Of a DNA stretch of 64,000 bases, positions 37,221 to 49,156 are shown in pieces. Each line of letters starts with the position of its first letter. Within the stretch, counting starts at the first letter, position 1. The position numbers and the translations under genes are program-made. The stretch comes from Antedon bifida (Eukaryota; Echinodermata; Crinoidea; Comatulida; Antedonidae), in contig OY727094.1 of assembly GCA_963402885.1 (NCBI GenBank), positions 15,812,501 through 15,876,500 of the forward strand, given 5' to 3'. The notes under the pieces were generated by a model. It worked only from the letters and a program-made list of their open reading frames with translations, made no database searches and was not told the origin of the DNA.

Positions 37221-37832
37221 ACCCGAAAAAAATTGCAAGAAAATGTTTTTTGATGTATTACAATAAAATATGGTCTCAAAAAACATATATCAAAAGTTTA
37301 CTCAAATCGGACTACCGCAAAGGTTCAAAATTTGACGTTAAAAAAGATGGCCGCCAATTTTTAAAAATCTGTAACCGCTTGTAGTAGATTATTCAAAATA
37401 TATATGTTTATATTTACACTTCCAGTTTGTGACCTTTGACATATATGGCATGACGTTTATATATCTACGTAACTGCAAATCACAGAGTCTTGATATTGGT
37501 GTCAAAATGTTCAGAACATACATATTTATATTTACCCTTTTTAAACATTTTGTTGAAACATGACCGGAAATTCCATTTTGTGACCTTTGACCCATATATG
37601 GCATAAAAAAATGTTCATATCTATGTAACTAAAAATCATAGAGCCTAAATAATCGAAAACACAAGGTTTTCCCTTTGACACGATGTGTGTCCAAGTGCGT
37701 AAAAGCTGATTACAGGCTCTTTTGAACCTTTGCGGTAGTCCGATTTGAGTAAACTTTTGATATAATTATATTTTTTGAGACCATATTTTATTGTAATTCA
37801 TCAAAAAACATTTTCTTGCAATTTTTTTGGGG
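37221..37832. mobile_element. TA-flanked MITE with arms of about 110 bp, inside the LINE
   Basis: Arms 37221-37332 and 37718-37832 are near-perfect inverse copies (AAAAAAATTGCAAGAAAATG outermost; CGGACTACCGCAAAGGTTCAAAA innermost). TA flanks both sides (37219-37220, 37833-37834). The loop holds two direct subrepeats (TTTGTGACCTTTGAC ... ATATCTA.GTAACT). Confidence 0.8.
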
Positions 37833-37859
37833 TAATGAAACAGTTTGACTCGACTAAAT

Positions 37860-38693
37860 CATTGAATCAAACTTTCTCCAGGCTGGCTGAATTGTATTAC
37901 ATGCATAAAGCATATGTTTTTCGTTTTCTACTTCTATTTTACATTTTTGGCATTTATCACTATCAGCTAATTTCCATAGTTTCAATTTTTTTCTACATGC
38001 TATAATTCTGTGTAACAATTTAAAGTTGAATTGGGCAACTTTTACAATATGTTTTGGTGTTTAAAACTTTATTACACCATATTGTGTTCCAATTTAAATC
38101 GACACCAAATTCTTGTTCCCATTTCACTTGTGATCTTGGGATAGAGACTTTACTATTAATAAGATATTTATAAAACGTAGATGATTTATTTTGTTTATAG
38201 AATGTAATGTAAGCATGTCTAAGGCTTTATCTATTTCATTTTCAACATTTGGTATTTTAACAATTGTTTTCCATTGATGCGGTATGGCATTGATAACATC
38301 AAAGTATTCAATTAACCCGTTTTTTTTATTACATAACAACCTTTGATATGTTATTAGTTCATTATCAACAATTATATCATTGATTGTTTTGATACCAGAA
38401 TTTAACCAGGAGCAGAAGTACATTGATTTGCCATCCAATGTTACATACTTGTTTTCCCATAATTGTTGAGATTTAATTTCGTTTACAGTGTGTGGTTCTG
38501 TACTTAACATGTTATTTAGAATCACAACAGCTTTTAATAATTGTTGATAGAACACTGGCATATCTTTTAAAATTGTATGATTTTCAGTATTAATTTTACT
38601 AATCTTAAGTGTACATTCTATTGGGTACATACAGTATAATGTCTCGGGATAAATTTCCATTTCCCAGGATCTGGGCTTAGCAAACGTATGCAT
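37860..38693 (-). pseudogene. C-terminal remnant of an L1/Tx1-like reverse transcriptase
   Basis: A 189-codon frame (38124-38693) has the post-polymerase pattern of this group: LWENKYVTLDGKSMYFCSWL, SGIKTINDIIVDNELITYQ and DVINAIPHQWKTIVKIP. A frameshift near 38150 leads to VSIPRSQVKWEQEFGVDLNW. Further on, ADSDKCQKCKIEVENEKHML then YAC forms the C-x2-C-H-C zinc-knuckle-like end. The 5' part (endonuclease, polymerase) is absent, so it was truncated on insertion and later frameshifted. Confidence 0.8.
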
Positions 38694-39266
38694 TGTAATA
38701 TAATGTTGTTATGTTGTGAGGTACTTTGTAAGGAAGACTCTTTACTCGCTTTGCTGTCGTAACATATATTATTTATTCAGAATATACTTGATACAATAAT
38801 AATGATGCAGCTAACTAACTGACTAAGGAACAGAGGATTAGTGATGCTGGCTGTAAGGTGTGCGCTCTGTAAAGTGGCTGTAAGGTGTGTCTGGGCTCTT
38901 CTGAAACTTGGGAGTATATCGGCTTCGGTTCATTTACATATGTCACTACGTAATCTGTGAGGGTAACGATTGGTTCTAAGTTGGTCCAGGGGTGTTTAAG
39001 TGGGAGTGATTAACGGTATAATAAGGTATTTCAATGATGGATGACACTGTCAAATCTGTACTTAAATAGTGTCAATCTCTCCTGGTTTAACGATGGGATA
39101 GGTCAAATGTTAAACTAAGTGTTTTCTTTAGGGATTCTTTTATAAACTAATGGTCATTAAAAAACATCTGGACAAACTCTCCTCTGGACTTTCTGGGTCA
39201 AGTTTGTGAACTCAAATACAAATACAAAGGTTGATAGAAATTATAAAAGTATATCATTACATTACA
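38694..39266. mobile_element. Candidate solo LTR
   Basis: A 573-bp block starts TGTAATATAATG and ends CATTACATTACA, i.e. TG..CA with a 12-bp inverted terminus (one mismatch). It is flanked by GCAT (38690-38693 and 39267-39270). It has no ORF, and contains a direct GTGGCTGTAAGGTGTG repeat near 38850-38900. A solo LTR left by recombination fits best; a LINE 5' region is the alternative. Confidence 0.6.
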
Positions 39267-39280
39267 GCATGTATGAAATT

Positions 39281-42200
39281 AATAAACAACAAAATTTTAA
39301 TTAATCACTTGATTATGTATTATTGAGACATAAAGTAAATATATCTGTTGATAAAACAGTAATAAAATGCATAGTTTATGAATTAAATAAGATTTTCAAA
39401 TTTCCCGTCCGTAACGTCAAATTTTAATATTTAATATTCAATAACTTAAAAAATAAATATCAGAACAATAAAAAAAATGTTATTTAATAAACTTCAACAT
39501 TTCTACATTGAGAAATGGCCAAGAGTTACATCAAAATCAGTAAATGAAATTTTTCAACCTACGGACCAAATACTGTGGAATGCCCGTAATAGTAGTGAAC
39601 GTTTGTGGTTGTTAAAACTATAGATGGAATATGCTGTTACTAGATCCATGTTATTGGTTGTAACCCTTCACAGTTGTAGAGAATGTCATTGGTAATTGAT
39701 AAGAAACAGGAAACTTTTTAATACATACAAATATAGTGTAGTGAGTGTGTCATGTTGTTTAAAAGTGTACAAATAAAAAAACGAGTCTAGGAAAATCTGT
39801 ACTTTGTTAGGAGCGTGGAAGAGATAACTCCTTGTAAATTCCGGAGTGCATGTTATTAGTCATTTTATATGCATAGATAGAATATTGGTCAAAATCAATA
39901 TAAGGCCAAAGAAAATAAATAAAGCAAAAATATTTTGGGAAAAAAAATAGCAGACAAAAGATTTGAAAAATCTAAAATAGCAAAGATAGAATATTCATGA
40001 GTACAGTAGACATTCTTTTTTTCACTATTTAGTTTTAGTTATCTGTAATATGCCTTGAAATGTTTTGATAAGGTGCAATATAAATGGTTTATGTATGTAT
40101 ATAATATTCACAAAAAAAAAATAAAATTAATAATTGACAATAAAGAAGCAAATGAAACAAAACTAACTAACAAGGACGTTAGATCTATTTGACATTTGAA
40201 AATAATTTACATGAGACAACAATTTATCAAATTTACTTTAATGTGTGTGTGTGTTTATCTAATGAATTAATTGTCATCATGACATTGTTATTAAGAACAG
40301 TATGTAGAGGAATCATTATGAAACAAATAAATTCATTTTAATCAGAGATATTATGTACTGTGATCTGATCAATAGAACAGTTGTAGTAAGTGACACAAGC
40401 TACTCCACAGTAGTTAAATACAATGATTGCCTCTATGATCTTATGCATAGCTGTGATTCTATGATCATATAGCATTAGCTGTGATTGAATATGCAAACAA
40501 AATGAAATTAAGACTCAACAATTTGTAACTATTGATGGTTCGGTCCTCCTAATCCTATTATTAAAAAAAGGCATACATATCATACATCACATACCTTCTA
40601 CTATATATAAGTAAAAACATTACTTTATTGGAGATAATATCGATGAAAATGTACAGAATAATGGAATGCTATATGATAATAATGAAAGTTGTCTCAAAAT
40701 AAAACTTTATAAATCGTACTGAACATTTATTTAAATTAAAAATGTCCTCATTGTTTGTATATAATCCTGTTTTACTGTTTCACTATTGTTGTAATATCCT
40801 GTAATTATCACACTTTTAAATATTTGTCAAACAAATTATTAGTTACAAAGTGACAGGTTATTCCAAAGTGATACAAACTTTTCATAAAGTGCATTGTTTA
40901 TTACAAAGTGTGACAGTATACATCTTCTTTATATGATACTTCATAATTGTTTTCATCATCATTGTGTTCATTATACTATACATGCTATACCTTTTCATCT
41001 ATGTTGTCAGAGAATATGACTAAACAATCACCATCTTCAGTAAGGCTTTAAAGAGATGATACTTTGGACATTAAATCTGTTTCTTGTGTTAGATATTTTA
41101 TGTGGGCATTTTAATTCATAGAAACAATTCTGCTTTGCTATGTATCAAATTTGTATCTATTGCTTGATAACAAATTGAATGCTTGAATTATATGTAATTA
41201 GCATTGGTTATTGACAGAGTTGTACAATTGGAATCTTGCAGACAATCAATTGATTGTGCTAAGTGCTGCTTATTATCTAGCCTACTATGCACATAAACAA
41301 AAATACATAATAGATGTATGTAATTATTTGTTAATAATTCATGGGATTAAAAATAAATGAATTAATGAAAACTATATAAGAAATTGTTTTTCTTTCATTT
41401 ATAGACCAAACAATTTAGTATAATTCAAACTAATATCGAAGATTAAGGTTCACACTCACAGTAGGTGATTTAGAACTAGAGAGCAATGCATTATGTAGAA
41501 ATTTAAATGTGGCTTACATAAGAATTGTTGGCTACACTTGTGTGCACCTTTATCAATGTATTGTTAAACCAATTAATTGCTTATTAATTTCTTGATTATA
41601 ACCACAATAATGTTAGTGTTAAGATTTAATCAAAGCAATTTTTTCTCATAAACTGTTTAACACCAAAAAAAATTACACCAGAGAAAAGCCAAAAATCTGG
41701 GAGGGCAGAGGACGCTAAACAAGTTTTGTTTGTTATGTGACCTTTTAGCAATTTATAATCAGTTTTAAATAAACCAAGATTTTAGCTAGAATACTGTAGA
41801 CTGTTGAAAACCAAAAAATAGCTAGATACTGTATTTTGATTAGCCCATAAAAATTAGAATGTTGTAGATTGTTGAAAGCCCTAAAATAGCTAAATTTAAC
41901 CAAAAAATGACAAAGATATATGAGTAGCAAGCCAATAGAATTTAAAAGGCTTGAATTTGGTTCCTAAACCAAAAGATTTAAAATTATAACAATGGTTTCA
42001 ACTAACATTTAACACAAGGCTATAGGAGCAACTCAAAATAATTTTAAATATGATATTAAATATAAGATTAAATATTAAACAACTTAGGATCTTCAAAATT
42101 ATACAGAACAATATACACCAAAAATATGAAATTGTGTATAATATATTGTGTGTATTGTGTATATATAGTACTAGTGCTAAAGCTCAGTACGGTACGTGCC

Positions 42201-42346
42201 TCTGGGCCTATGTTCACTCTCTCCAATATCAGTTTTTCATTAATCGACAATTTAAAAACACATCATCGGCATCAGGCCTCTATCAATTATCAGCATATGC
42301 AGCCTGCCTGGATAAAGTTTTTTATCACAAACAATATAAAATAATA
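39281..42346. other. Intronic stretch without a gene
   Basis: AT-rich. It begins with the resumed tandem repeat (39267-39420, TTTCCCGTCCGTAAC as at 36450). A short (GT)n is near 40243. The part 41870-42150 is homologous to 31985-32560. The 156-codon frame at 42050-42520 crosses a repeat border and is not credible. Confidence 0.45.
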
Positions 42347-43713
42347 AATAGTTTTCGTTTGTGTTTTATATGCTTCTTATTCACTTGCGAAAAACATCGT
42401 AACACACACCACAAACAAACTACGACGTCGGAATGTCCATGCAGCATGTTTGTTATTGCGCGATATTTTCATCTATACACATGCGCAGTTTGTTTGTTTG
42501 TTCGTAATTACAATTACTGAGCATGTCTCTATTCATAAAAAAAATTCTCCTTAGTCGGGAGCGTGTACATTTACAGATAATACGCGATTTACAACTACTC
42601 GCCTGTAAATTAATAAGCCTCCTAACGGAAAACTCGTTTAAATTTATTCAAATGACGCGAAAAAAACGTCGCTGATGGCAAGTAAAGGCTGGTTTCCTGT
42701 CGACGTAAGAGTAGTCAGTATTTCTAACGTCAGTTACGATTGTTACGTCGTTTTTACATAAGAAACCAACATTTGACAGGAAACCGCTTACGACAATATT
42801 TTAATGAAATCGACGTAAACGCAAGAAAAATAGACGTAAAGCAACGATCGACAGGAAACCGGGATATCGAATCTCCTCTGATTGATTTATCGTGAATTTA
42901 CAGGAAACCAGGATTTTGCTTGCGATCACTTGCGTTGCGTTATTAACGATTCTTAAGCCTGGTTTCCTGTCAACGTAAGATTTGGAAATGCTAACGTTTG
43001 TTACATCTCTTCCGTTAAGTTGAACAAAAGTGAATGTCGTTTTAATCATTCTGAACCGCAGGCACACGAGCCGATAACGATCCTTTCGTAAAGTTGACTT
43101 TTTTTAACTTCAAGCGCTTATGGTCGTCTATGTCGTAAGCGCAAGATATACAATGGAATAGGATGTATAGGCCTATTTTTAATAGATACGAAAATACACA
43201 CAACAACACCACACTAAATACATTCCCTTATCATACAATACATAGGCCTAGGCTATAGCCTATCATAAAATAAAGTCACACAAAAAAAAAAGAGATTTAA
43301 TTCCAAAGCTAGCCTATAGGCCTACAGATGGTGGTCCACTTAATTGGGATAGGCCTAGTATAGTCATGTATAGCCTTTCTAAGCCTAGGCTACCTACCTG
43401 AAAAACCATTTCCTGACATGGGCAACCATCGAGCGAAGCGTAAGAAAAAAGTTCAACTTTACGTAACGATCATAGACGACTGTAAGCGCTTGAAGTTAAA
43501 AAAAGTCAACTTTACGTAAGGATCGTTATCGGCTCATGTGCCTGCGGTTCAGAACGATCAAAACGACGTTCACTTTTGTTTAACTTAACGGAAGAGATGT
43601 AACAAACGCAACAAACGTAACAAACGTTAGCATTTCCAAATCTTACGTTGACAGGAAACCAGGCTTTACGCTACATCGCTGTCACTTATTATAGGCTGGC
43701 GACGGACGAAGTT
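42347..43713. repeat. Dispersed repeat, copy B (split by a foldback element)
   Basis: The outer parts 42347-42684 and 43667-43713 align with 29531-29890. The interior 42685-43666 is a younger insertion. Confidence 0.8.
42685..43666. mobile_element. Foldback-type DNA transposon with nested termini
   Basis: Termini AAGGCTGGTTTCCTGTCGAC and GTTGACAGGAAACCAGGCTT are inverse copies, flanked by TA (42683-42684, 43667-43668). Copy A at 29.83 kb shows the empty site. A second left terminus (AAGCCTGGTTTCCTGTCAAC) at 42955 pairs with the right end over about 190 bp (42955 to about 43135 with about 43468 to 43666), making a long foldback around a 330-bp loop. The motif ACAGGAAACC also recurs at about 42777, 42854 and 42900. 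No ORF of note. Confidence 0.85.
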
Positions 43714-43762
43714 TGATTTTTTTAGGACAAACTATTATAATTTTGTGAATGATATATTTTTT

Positions 43763-43803
43763 GTTTTCGCAAATTGACAACTCCAATTGCAATTTGCGAA
43801 AAC
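43763..43803. repeat. Perfect hairpin
   Basis: GTTTTCGCAAATT (43763-43775) pairs fully with AATTTGCGAAAAC (43791-43803) across a 15-base spacer. No terminator-like or gene context; function unknown. Confidence 0.6.
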
Positions 43804-44128
43804 GCGAATGGTTAGCATGAGCATAGACTTTATGAAAAACTCCCTCTACGACAAAACTTTTTTCAAATTTTCAAAAATAGGGGCGGCGGAGAACGGCAAA
43901 CAAAAGAGTTTTTTTTTGCCTAATATACAATAGTATAATAACATGGATACTACAGTAGTGTATTGTCAACTAAATTGACCTTCCCATAGAGATATTATAT
44001 AATATCTATGATTTTCCTAAAGTCTTATAGTACTGGTAGTCATATAAATTCTAAAAACAATAGTTTAAATTTATTGATTTGTTTCACTGAAGGTTAAATT
44101 AATGTTATGAACTGTGTGTATGACTTAC

Positions 44129-44227
44129 ATTATTCTGCATATTGACATCAGCTCCACCCTCTAAGACCAGTTGGCACATGGTTGTATTACCTGCATAAGC
44201 AGCATACATTAATGCTGTCGTGCCATT
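44129..44227 (-). CDS. Ankyrin-repeat exon, one 33-residue repeat
   Basis: On the minus strand the exon runs from an acceptor (TTTTCAATAG) to donor AAT|GTAAGT. It is 99 bp, phase 0 at both ends and encodes a complete ankyrin repeat: NGTTALMYAAYAGNTTM in the first helix region, QLVLEGGADVNMQNN in the second helix and turn. It joins in frame to the preceding exon (51086-51160), whose last residues NIQNQ complete the previous repeat's turn. Known ankyrin architecture makes this a protein-interaction surface; the partner is unknown. The next certain exon in gene order is 41 kb away, so an intermediate exon may have been missed. Confidence 0.85.
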
Positions 44228-45880
44228 CTATTGAAAATATTAAATAATAAACAAAGTTACAAAACATGTACATCATATTCCTTAATATCTAACACACAAA
44301 AAATGACTAATATTAATAATCTTATAAATATCCTTAATTTAATAAAAGTTAATATTTTTTCAATGTTGAAAATAATTTTTCTAATAACAATCAATTTTAA
44401 ATGATTATTTCTATAAAGCATTGTAAAATATATTGTTTTGTGTAAACTATTCTTATGATCAAGGTATACTTGAATTCTAAACTATAAAACAGATTATACT
44501 AACTATATCATCTACAGTATAATCAATTTTATTTTGAAATAGTTGGATTGAATGCAAGCTATTGTGTAAAGAAAGGTTATCTACATGTTTTAAACAATTT
44601 TATTTATAAGGTTTTTTTTACAGTGCAATTATAATATAAAACTGGACAATTTATTTTAAATTTCAAATTGTGTTGTAGCTGTTAATAACAGGTTTTCACT
44701 ATTCAATTGTCACTACTCCAACTTGTAATAGCCGTACTTGTTGATAATCATTTAGGCCTACTGTTTATTAGTGTGTGTTTTGTGTGTAGGCATTTCTATT
44801 TTATACACAATTGTTGACAGTGTAAATCATAACCTCACATTTTATTCACAATTATTTAGTATATATTTTCTATCATATTATTTTGTCGTGTATAAAATAT
44901 ATCTAATAAAAATTTTAAATCAATAAAATTAATCAATTAAAACTTAATGTCTTTTATAAAAAACATTGTATAATACTAATTTTTAGCATTGCTTTGATAT
45001 ACATTTAGGATCTATGAAATAATAACAGACAGTATGTTATCATAATCATTGAAAGAATAACAATTATTATTGCTATTATACTATGTTATACCGACTGTAG
45101 TCAAGTACTAAGGAAAAGTTAGATAAATTAGGCCTGAACATAACATACTAATTATGTGCCAGTTAAATGAGCATTTTTTAAGCTTTTATTGTGATTATTT
45201 GTCATCATTTATACAAGTTTAATTTGTTGATTCAGTTAACTATTTATTAGTGTATATAGTGATAGTGTGTCTTAATTATATTATCACAATTATTATGAAT
45301 TGTAATGTATACCATCTACCAGTCATAACCCTAATCTATTTCATTTAAAAAAATTAAATAAGATTATTATAGTTATACACAATTTTTTTTCTTGTGAACT
45401 AGGTTTGTTTATTATCACTCTCACAGCGCTAAAATATTTATAAAATTATCTCATAAGGTTGATTATTTCTATAGTTTATTTACAATGTGCCTACTGTGTA
45501 GAGTTCACCAATAACTTTAAATATTTCCGAATCTGAAAGGGTTTCTCATATATTTTAGAACTAAATTTAAAAAACACAAGACACAAACATGCAGTACAAT
45601 AATAAATATAGAACAAAGTGATAGTAGACTAAAACAACATTATATTAAATATCATTTTTATAGAATTTTTAAAATGTTGAGAGGATTAATGTTTAATATT
45701 TTAAGATTTGAGTGTCATAAGGACTAAATATCAAACAATTTATTTGTAATTTAAATATTCTTATGTTTCCTCATCATTATTGTTTCAAATTAATTAATCA
45801 AATTTCAGCATATCACCGGGCGGTTTAAAATTCATGTTCTGTGCCTGTTACGGTTTATCTTTCTGTCCTGTTGCTCAATC
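44228..45880. other. Intron sequence
   Basis: Very AT-rich sequence between two ankyrin exons. No ORF, repeat structure or RNA gene could be recognised. Confidence 0.55.
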
Positions 45881-45883
45881 TTA

Positions 45884-46013
45884 AGCTATGTCTACACTAT
45901 CACTACATAAGTTTGACAAAAAAAGTGTGCTCTATGCCCAAATATCATCATCACCATATATGTGCACATCACATTTATTTCTCACATAAAGTTTGATAGT
46001 GGTAGACAGAGCT
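45884..46013. mobile_element. Short MITE, TTA-flanked
   Basis: AGCTATGTCTACACTATCA at the left is mirrored by TGATAGTGGTAGACAGAGCT at the right, with TTA on each side (45881-45883, 46014-46016). A three-base TTA duplication would fit a Harbinger-type element. The interior is partly palindromic (TGTGCACATCACATTTAT). Confidence 0.65.
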
Positions 46014-46048
46014 TTATAATGATCTACAGTAGTTCAAAATTTTGAAAG

Positions 46049-46420
46049 TTATGTAATATTATATAATGGGTGTGGCTTAAGTAATGGCATCATTATATTG
46101 TTCAAATTATATTTTATATAGTTCCGTGGTTTTGTACATGTCAGCTTTAATTTAATACCAAACATTCCATATTAATTTGATTTCTTAAATTTTCCCACGA
46201 AGTTATGTAATATATAATGGGTGTGGCTTTGATAACGTCATAATATTGTGAAATTATATTTTTCTCATGCTAGAGGTATTTTACATGTCATAAGCTATGA
46301 TTTGATAACAAACTTGACATATTTATGTAATTTATATTTTTTAGATATTTTTACATAATATATTATGACGTCATTAAATTGTTCAAATTTTTGGGCACCC
46401 TTCTAGAATTGTTAGTTAGG
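46049..46420. repeat. Tandem module, about 153-bp period
   Basis: GTTATGTAAT..TATAATGGGTGTGGC starts at 46049 and 46202, each followed by AAATTATATTT, TTACATGTCA-like and ATAACAAAC/ATACCAAAC parts. A third partial copy is near 46355 (TTATGACGTCATTAAATTG). CRE-like TGACGTCA occurs here, as in the array at 19-25 kb. Confidence 0.6.
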
Positions 46421-46588
46421 TCCTAAAGAAGGTTTCTGCCAAGTTTGGTGCTTTTGTCACGAAGTGCACAAAAAAAGGTGCTAAGCGCCTAAATTGTCAT
46501 CGCCTTTTTAGAAAACGCATTGACAATGGAAATTAACAATGTACTGTTCACTAATTTAATTAAAATCGCCGCCTAAAAATCCTACCTA

Positions 46589-48442
46589 CAGTACTGGTCA
46601 GAGGACTTTCGACATTCCCGCTCGTGTTTTTCTGCTGTTTTTCTAGAGTGTTTGTGGAGCGTTTCTGGAGTGTTTATCGAGGATCGAGCGATCGAGTGCT
46701 GACCTCGACCAGCGAAGCGTGAACGTTTTACAACAACAATAGAAATCAATCATACGTACATAATATTATGAGCCCTTTTTATCTTTAGATTACCGACTTT
46801 GTTTATCTTCAACAAATAATACAAAGTATATATTAATTAACATAATAAAAAAACAGTAAAATATACGTTTAAAATTCACATGAACAGCTTTAAAATCATG
46901 GTAAAATTCATATCTTCAAATTCCGAGTCAACAACAACGAGATGATAGCTAGACTACTATATCGCTCGCTCACTCCCCGCATAGACGCGCATCTACAATC
47001 TTTGTTATGTTGGTGTGGTCATCAACCCTAGATTTACGAAACTTTGGGCGATGTGACGTCACGCCGCAAGCACATGGTTTTCTCATCAGCTCTCACGCTG
47101 CGAATATGACAAAATTGTTTCTGTTGATTTTTTCCAGGGCATACAAAAACGATCGTTTTGATGCAGTTTATTTATTTTGTTTATTTATACTGTTCATTAG
47201 ATATAAATAATAATTATATCAGTGATGATTACATACAGTACATAGGCTATGCTACGGTAATTAATTGAAAATAAATGTAATTTCTTAACGTATGATTTTA
47301 TTTTTCTTTCTGCACAACGTTTAAACTAAGCCATGTGCGAGTTGCGGCACCATGGCTGCAGACAATGTGTTTACTGACTGAACTATGAGATCAATCACAT
47401 GGTTCAATTAACAGTGGAAGAGTACAGTGTAGTAAATGGGGTAATGTTTTTGTGGAAAAAACAACATCCTTAAGTATCGTTTTTTTTTTATAGATAAAAA
47501 CTGTTATAATATACTCATACTGTTATTAAAATTATTATTTTTGAAATTCTGATTTCACACGAACCTTGCCTATGTCAAATACGTGATAATAAAATATGGA
47601 CACCCCCGAAGTGGATTGTACCATTTACCAAACGTTGTTGTTTATAGTGTACATCACACGAGAGACAAATGTCGGAAAATAATTTGTTTGTACTTTGTTG
47701 GTTTCTCGTAGAATATTCAATTCAACAGCTTATTAAGTGGTCTAATAAATGAAGAATTTATAAAGCAAGTATTCAATCTAAATATGTTATGTAGAAATAT
47801 ACCAAAGCATTTTAAACATTTTGTTTACATTATGCTCTACCGTGCACTTCCTCCTCGCAGCAAGATTCGAGTCTGACATGTAAATACTAGGCCTAAGCCT
47901 AACATTATTAAATGATTTTATTATCAACATTATTATTAACATCTAAAGAGCCCCCAAAAAATGACATGGTATGCCTTTGAAATAAATAACAATAGAATCA
48001 ATTACTGACATTTCAGGCGGTATAATTTTTAATCAACGTGGTGTCCTGAAATACCATGAAAACGCTATGTTATTTTTGTTTGTTACACTCGGCTGATCAC
48101 GACTGAGCGAACGAAAATCGTCTATTATAAGCTTGGTTACAGTGTTAATCACTGACTTGTTGATTGTTGATTGACATTTGCTATTTCTAAAACAAATTAT
48201 TATCGCCGACAACGGCCTAGTTTTTCACGCTAATAACGTGGAACACGAAAGACAATGACATCGGGATAAACTGCTCGCCGGAAATCCCTGCTCGATAAAA
48301 CCGTTCATGCGTGGATTGTGACCTTAATGTATTACTCGAGGATAGCGACGCTCGTGAATATCGCTAGCAATACTCGAACAACGCTCGGTAAACACTCGTT
48401 CAAAACACGCGAGGAATGTCGAAAGTCCTCTGACCAGTACTG
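46589..48442. mobile_element. Tc1-like non-autonomous DNA transposon
   Basis: Perfect inverted termini of at least 30 bp begin CAGTACTGGTCAGAGGACTT at the left and appear inverted at the right, with TA on both sides (46587-46588, 48443-48444). Beyond them both ends are rich in CTCG and GAGCG motifs. The 1854-bp interior has only short frames (largest 67 codons at 47007), so it needs a transposase in trans. TA targets and CAGT ends point to Tc1/mariner. Confidence 0.85.
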
Positions 48443-48444
48443 TA

Positions 48445-49156
48445 GGCTAGGCCTAGTAGGAGACGACACATGTTAGTGGTTAGCCTAATTTAGCCGGACG
48501 AGACGACATCGTGCACCGAATAGACATCGGAGTGGAGTCTAGTTTCGGCGGCCTAGGCTTACGCTAAATTATTTACTCCTACCTTGGCTTAGCAAATTAT
48601 AAATACGCCGACGTAAACATAAACAAATATATGCAAAATCAATATATTCCATTTTAACATTTAACATAGGCTAGTCCTAGGCCCAATTATTACGACATGC
48701 CACTGTGTAAAGAAAATGGCCGTAGTATTCTGTAGCTAACCCCGACCATAATTAATTTTTAGTGAAAAAAACATGTGCTATGTATAGGTACTGTTAATTT
48801 GGAGAGAGAGTATCGCGTTTGATGTCATGAGACACAAAATCTAGGTAAACGATCTTCGTCGCGTTTTCCAGGCCTACCATAATATGAAAAAAAAAATTCT
48901 AGGTCTGTGCGTGATCGACGTTCCGATAACTATATTTAGAATGTTAACGTTCTTTTGTTGTCGGCATCGTTTCTGGTTCGACTGGACGTTTTATTTTTAG
49001 AAGTTTGCCTAAGCCTATTTACTACTACTAGTTCATTGTGGTTCACCGTGTGGTGCCATCATGCCTCTACCGTGGGAAATTTCAATTTATTTAAATATTC
49101 GCCATCAGTCGAGTAGATAAAAAAACATTTAAACGATTAATAATATTTATTAATAA
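48445..49156. other. CpG-containing stretch upstream of a small ORF
   Basis: GC-richer than most of the window, with AGGCCTAG motifs near 48450-48560 and 48670. A 19-codon ATG frame lies at about 49061-49120. It might be the promoter and leader of the ORF at 49157, but no clear TATA box or splice signals were found. Confidence 0.3.

Larger units (their letters stand above)
36683..38693 (-). mobile_element. 5'-truncated LINE with poly(A) tail and target-site duplication
   Basis: On the minus strand the element ends in a poly(A) run (plus-strand T tract 36681-36691). The 14-bp sequence GCATGTATGAAATT occurs at 36669-36682 and again at 39267-39280, a typical LINE target duplication. Between them lie the LINE 3' UTR, an inserted MITE, the coding remnant and, at the far right, a solo LTR (38694-39266) that went into the first bases of the right-hand duplication. 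The interrupted tandem repeat on both sides confirms the insertion. Confidence 0.8.

Noticed and set aside
42050-42520. 156-codon plus-strand ORF
   Set aside because: It spans the border of a dispersed repeat and matches no domain; its right half is repeat sequence also found at 29.5 kb.
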